Translations under genes and position numbers: made by a program
Shown here: positions 5,736 to 5,862 of the stretch, piece after piece
Layout of the letters: each line of letters opens with the position of its first letter
Position numbering within the stretch: position 1 is the first letter of the stretch
Origin: Thermoproteota archaeon
Lineage (GTDB): Archaea > Thermoproteota > Methanomethylicia > Culexarchaeales > Culexmicrobiaceae
Reading direction: 5' to 3'
DNA length: 5,862 bases
Assembly: GCA_003649145.1 (NCBI GenBank)
Contig: QMQZ01000023.1
Span: forward strand, 1-5,862
Notes under the pieces: model-generated
The model's database searches: none
Told to the model about the DNA's origin: nothing
The model's input: the letters and a program-made list of their open reading frames with translations, nothing else

Positions 5736-5800
5736 TAGACGCGTGCCGTATTACAGTTATTACCATAGTTTAGTGTAACGTTCATCATGAAGGAAGATTT

Positions 5801-5822
5801 AGAAGCAAAGTGGGTTGGTGGA
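5801..5822. repeat. Imperfect direct repeat, right copy, overlapping the tRNA 3' end
   Basis: AGAAGCAAAGTGGGT, then TG, then GTGGA. The last seven bases are the encoded CCA, the discriminator and the first acceptor bases of the minus-strand tRNA-Ala; the rest is its 3' trailer, which reads CCCACTTTGCTTCT on the minus strand and could act as a T-rich terminator. Confidence 0.6.
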
Positions 5823-5862
5823 CCGGGCGGGATTTGAACCCGCGACCCCCTGCGTGCAAGGC
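5816..5862 (-). tRNA. tRNA-Ala (anticodon UGC), 3' part, cut at window edge
   Basis: The minus strand reads, from the window edge, the last two bases of the anticodon 5' stem (GC), the loop CTTGCAC with anticodon TGC at 5856-5858, the 3' stem GCAGG, a variable region GGGTC, a T arm GCGGG-TTCAAAT-CCCGC, the acceptor strand CCGGTCC, discriminator A, and an encoded CCA (5816-5818). T at position 70 of the acceptor strand would pair with G3, giving the G3:U70 identity pair of alanine tRNA; the 5' strand itself lies outside the window. The CCA is genome-encoded. Any intron or the D arm cannot be judged. Confidence 0.93.

Larger units (their letters stand above)
5608..5815. other. Non-coding region between nep1 and tRNA-Ala
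   Basis: 208 bases without a convincing protein gene. It holds the C/D box-like candidate, AT-rich boxes at 5678-5686 (ctatataat) and 5698-5706, a small inverted repeat TTCAT-C-ATGAA (5781-5791), and one copy plus most of a second copy of a short direct repeat whose right copy runs into the tRNA end. The nep1 terminator must lie at its left end, but no clear T-run on the plus strand beyond GGGTTTTAACC (5638-5648) is visible. Confidence 0.6.

Noticed and set aside
5705..5773. 22-codon plus-strand frame starting MCSQEAKWVW after a TATA-like box at 5678-5686
   Set aside because: The box-to-ATG spacing could fit a leaderless message, but the peptide is very short, has no known relatives and part of it is the direct repeat. 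Not enough to call a gene.
1..5862. CRISPR array, insertion sequence, toxin-antitoxin or defence genes
   Set aside because: No spaced repeat series, transposase, inverted terminal repeats or small toxin-like gene pairs are present; all sizeable frames are accounted for by housekeeping genes.

Overview
The window looks like core chromosome of an archaeon, most likely a member of the TACK-type or crenarchaeal-like lineages. The evidence is a full set of archaeal/eukaryotic-type information-processing genes (RNase P Rpp21, YhbY, eS19, PDCD5, eL39, eL31, aIF6, eL20/LX, prefoldin alpha, FtsY). Ribosome binding sites of the GGTGAT/GAGGTG type, many TTG and GTG starts, TATA-like boxes, and a tRNA with a genome-encoded CCA fit the same picture. 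The DNA is moderately AT-rich by eye. The genus cannot be determined from the sequence alone.

Layout: position 1 to 525 (minus) is the N-terminal half of ornithine carbamoyltransferase, cut by the window edge. From 570 to 4837 (minus, read right to left) runs one tightly packed cluster: rpp21 - yhbY - rps19e - PDCD5 gene - rpl39e - rpl31e - eif6 - rplX/L18a - pfdA - ftsY. From eif6 to ftsY the genes overlap or abut. rpl39e (51 codons) is short and easy to miss, but its protein is unmistakable. At 4838-4899 lies a divergent promoter region, with nep1/EMG1 reading the other way (plus, 4900-5607). The non-coding stretch 5608-5815 holds a possible minus-strand C/D box-like RNA, a short imperfect direct repeat, and AT-rich promoter-like boxes. 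The right edge carries the 3' two thirds of a minus-strand tRNA-Ala(UGC).

The genes serve one theme: making ribosomes and RNA, and handling nascent protein. Rpp21 acts in tRNA 5' maturation. YhbY is a CRM-domain RNA-binding protein probably acting in ribosome assembly. eS19 and Nep1 both act in small-subunit biogenesis, while eL39, eL31, eL20 and aIF6 belong to or act on the large subunit. Prefoldin and FtsY receive nascent chains by chaperoning or membrane targeting. OTC (arginine biosynthesis) is the one metabolic gene and may have its own promoter.

No defence system, mobile element, CRISPR array or clearly novel multi-gene system is visible. The points most worth a second look are the unexplained 208-base region beside the tRNA, the divergent nep1/rpp21 promoter, and several start-codon revisions supported by ribosome binding sites.
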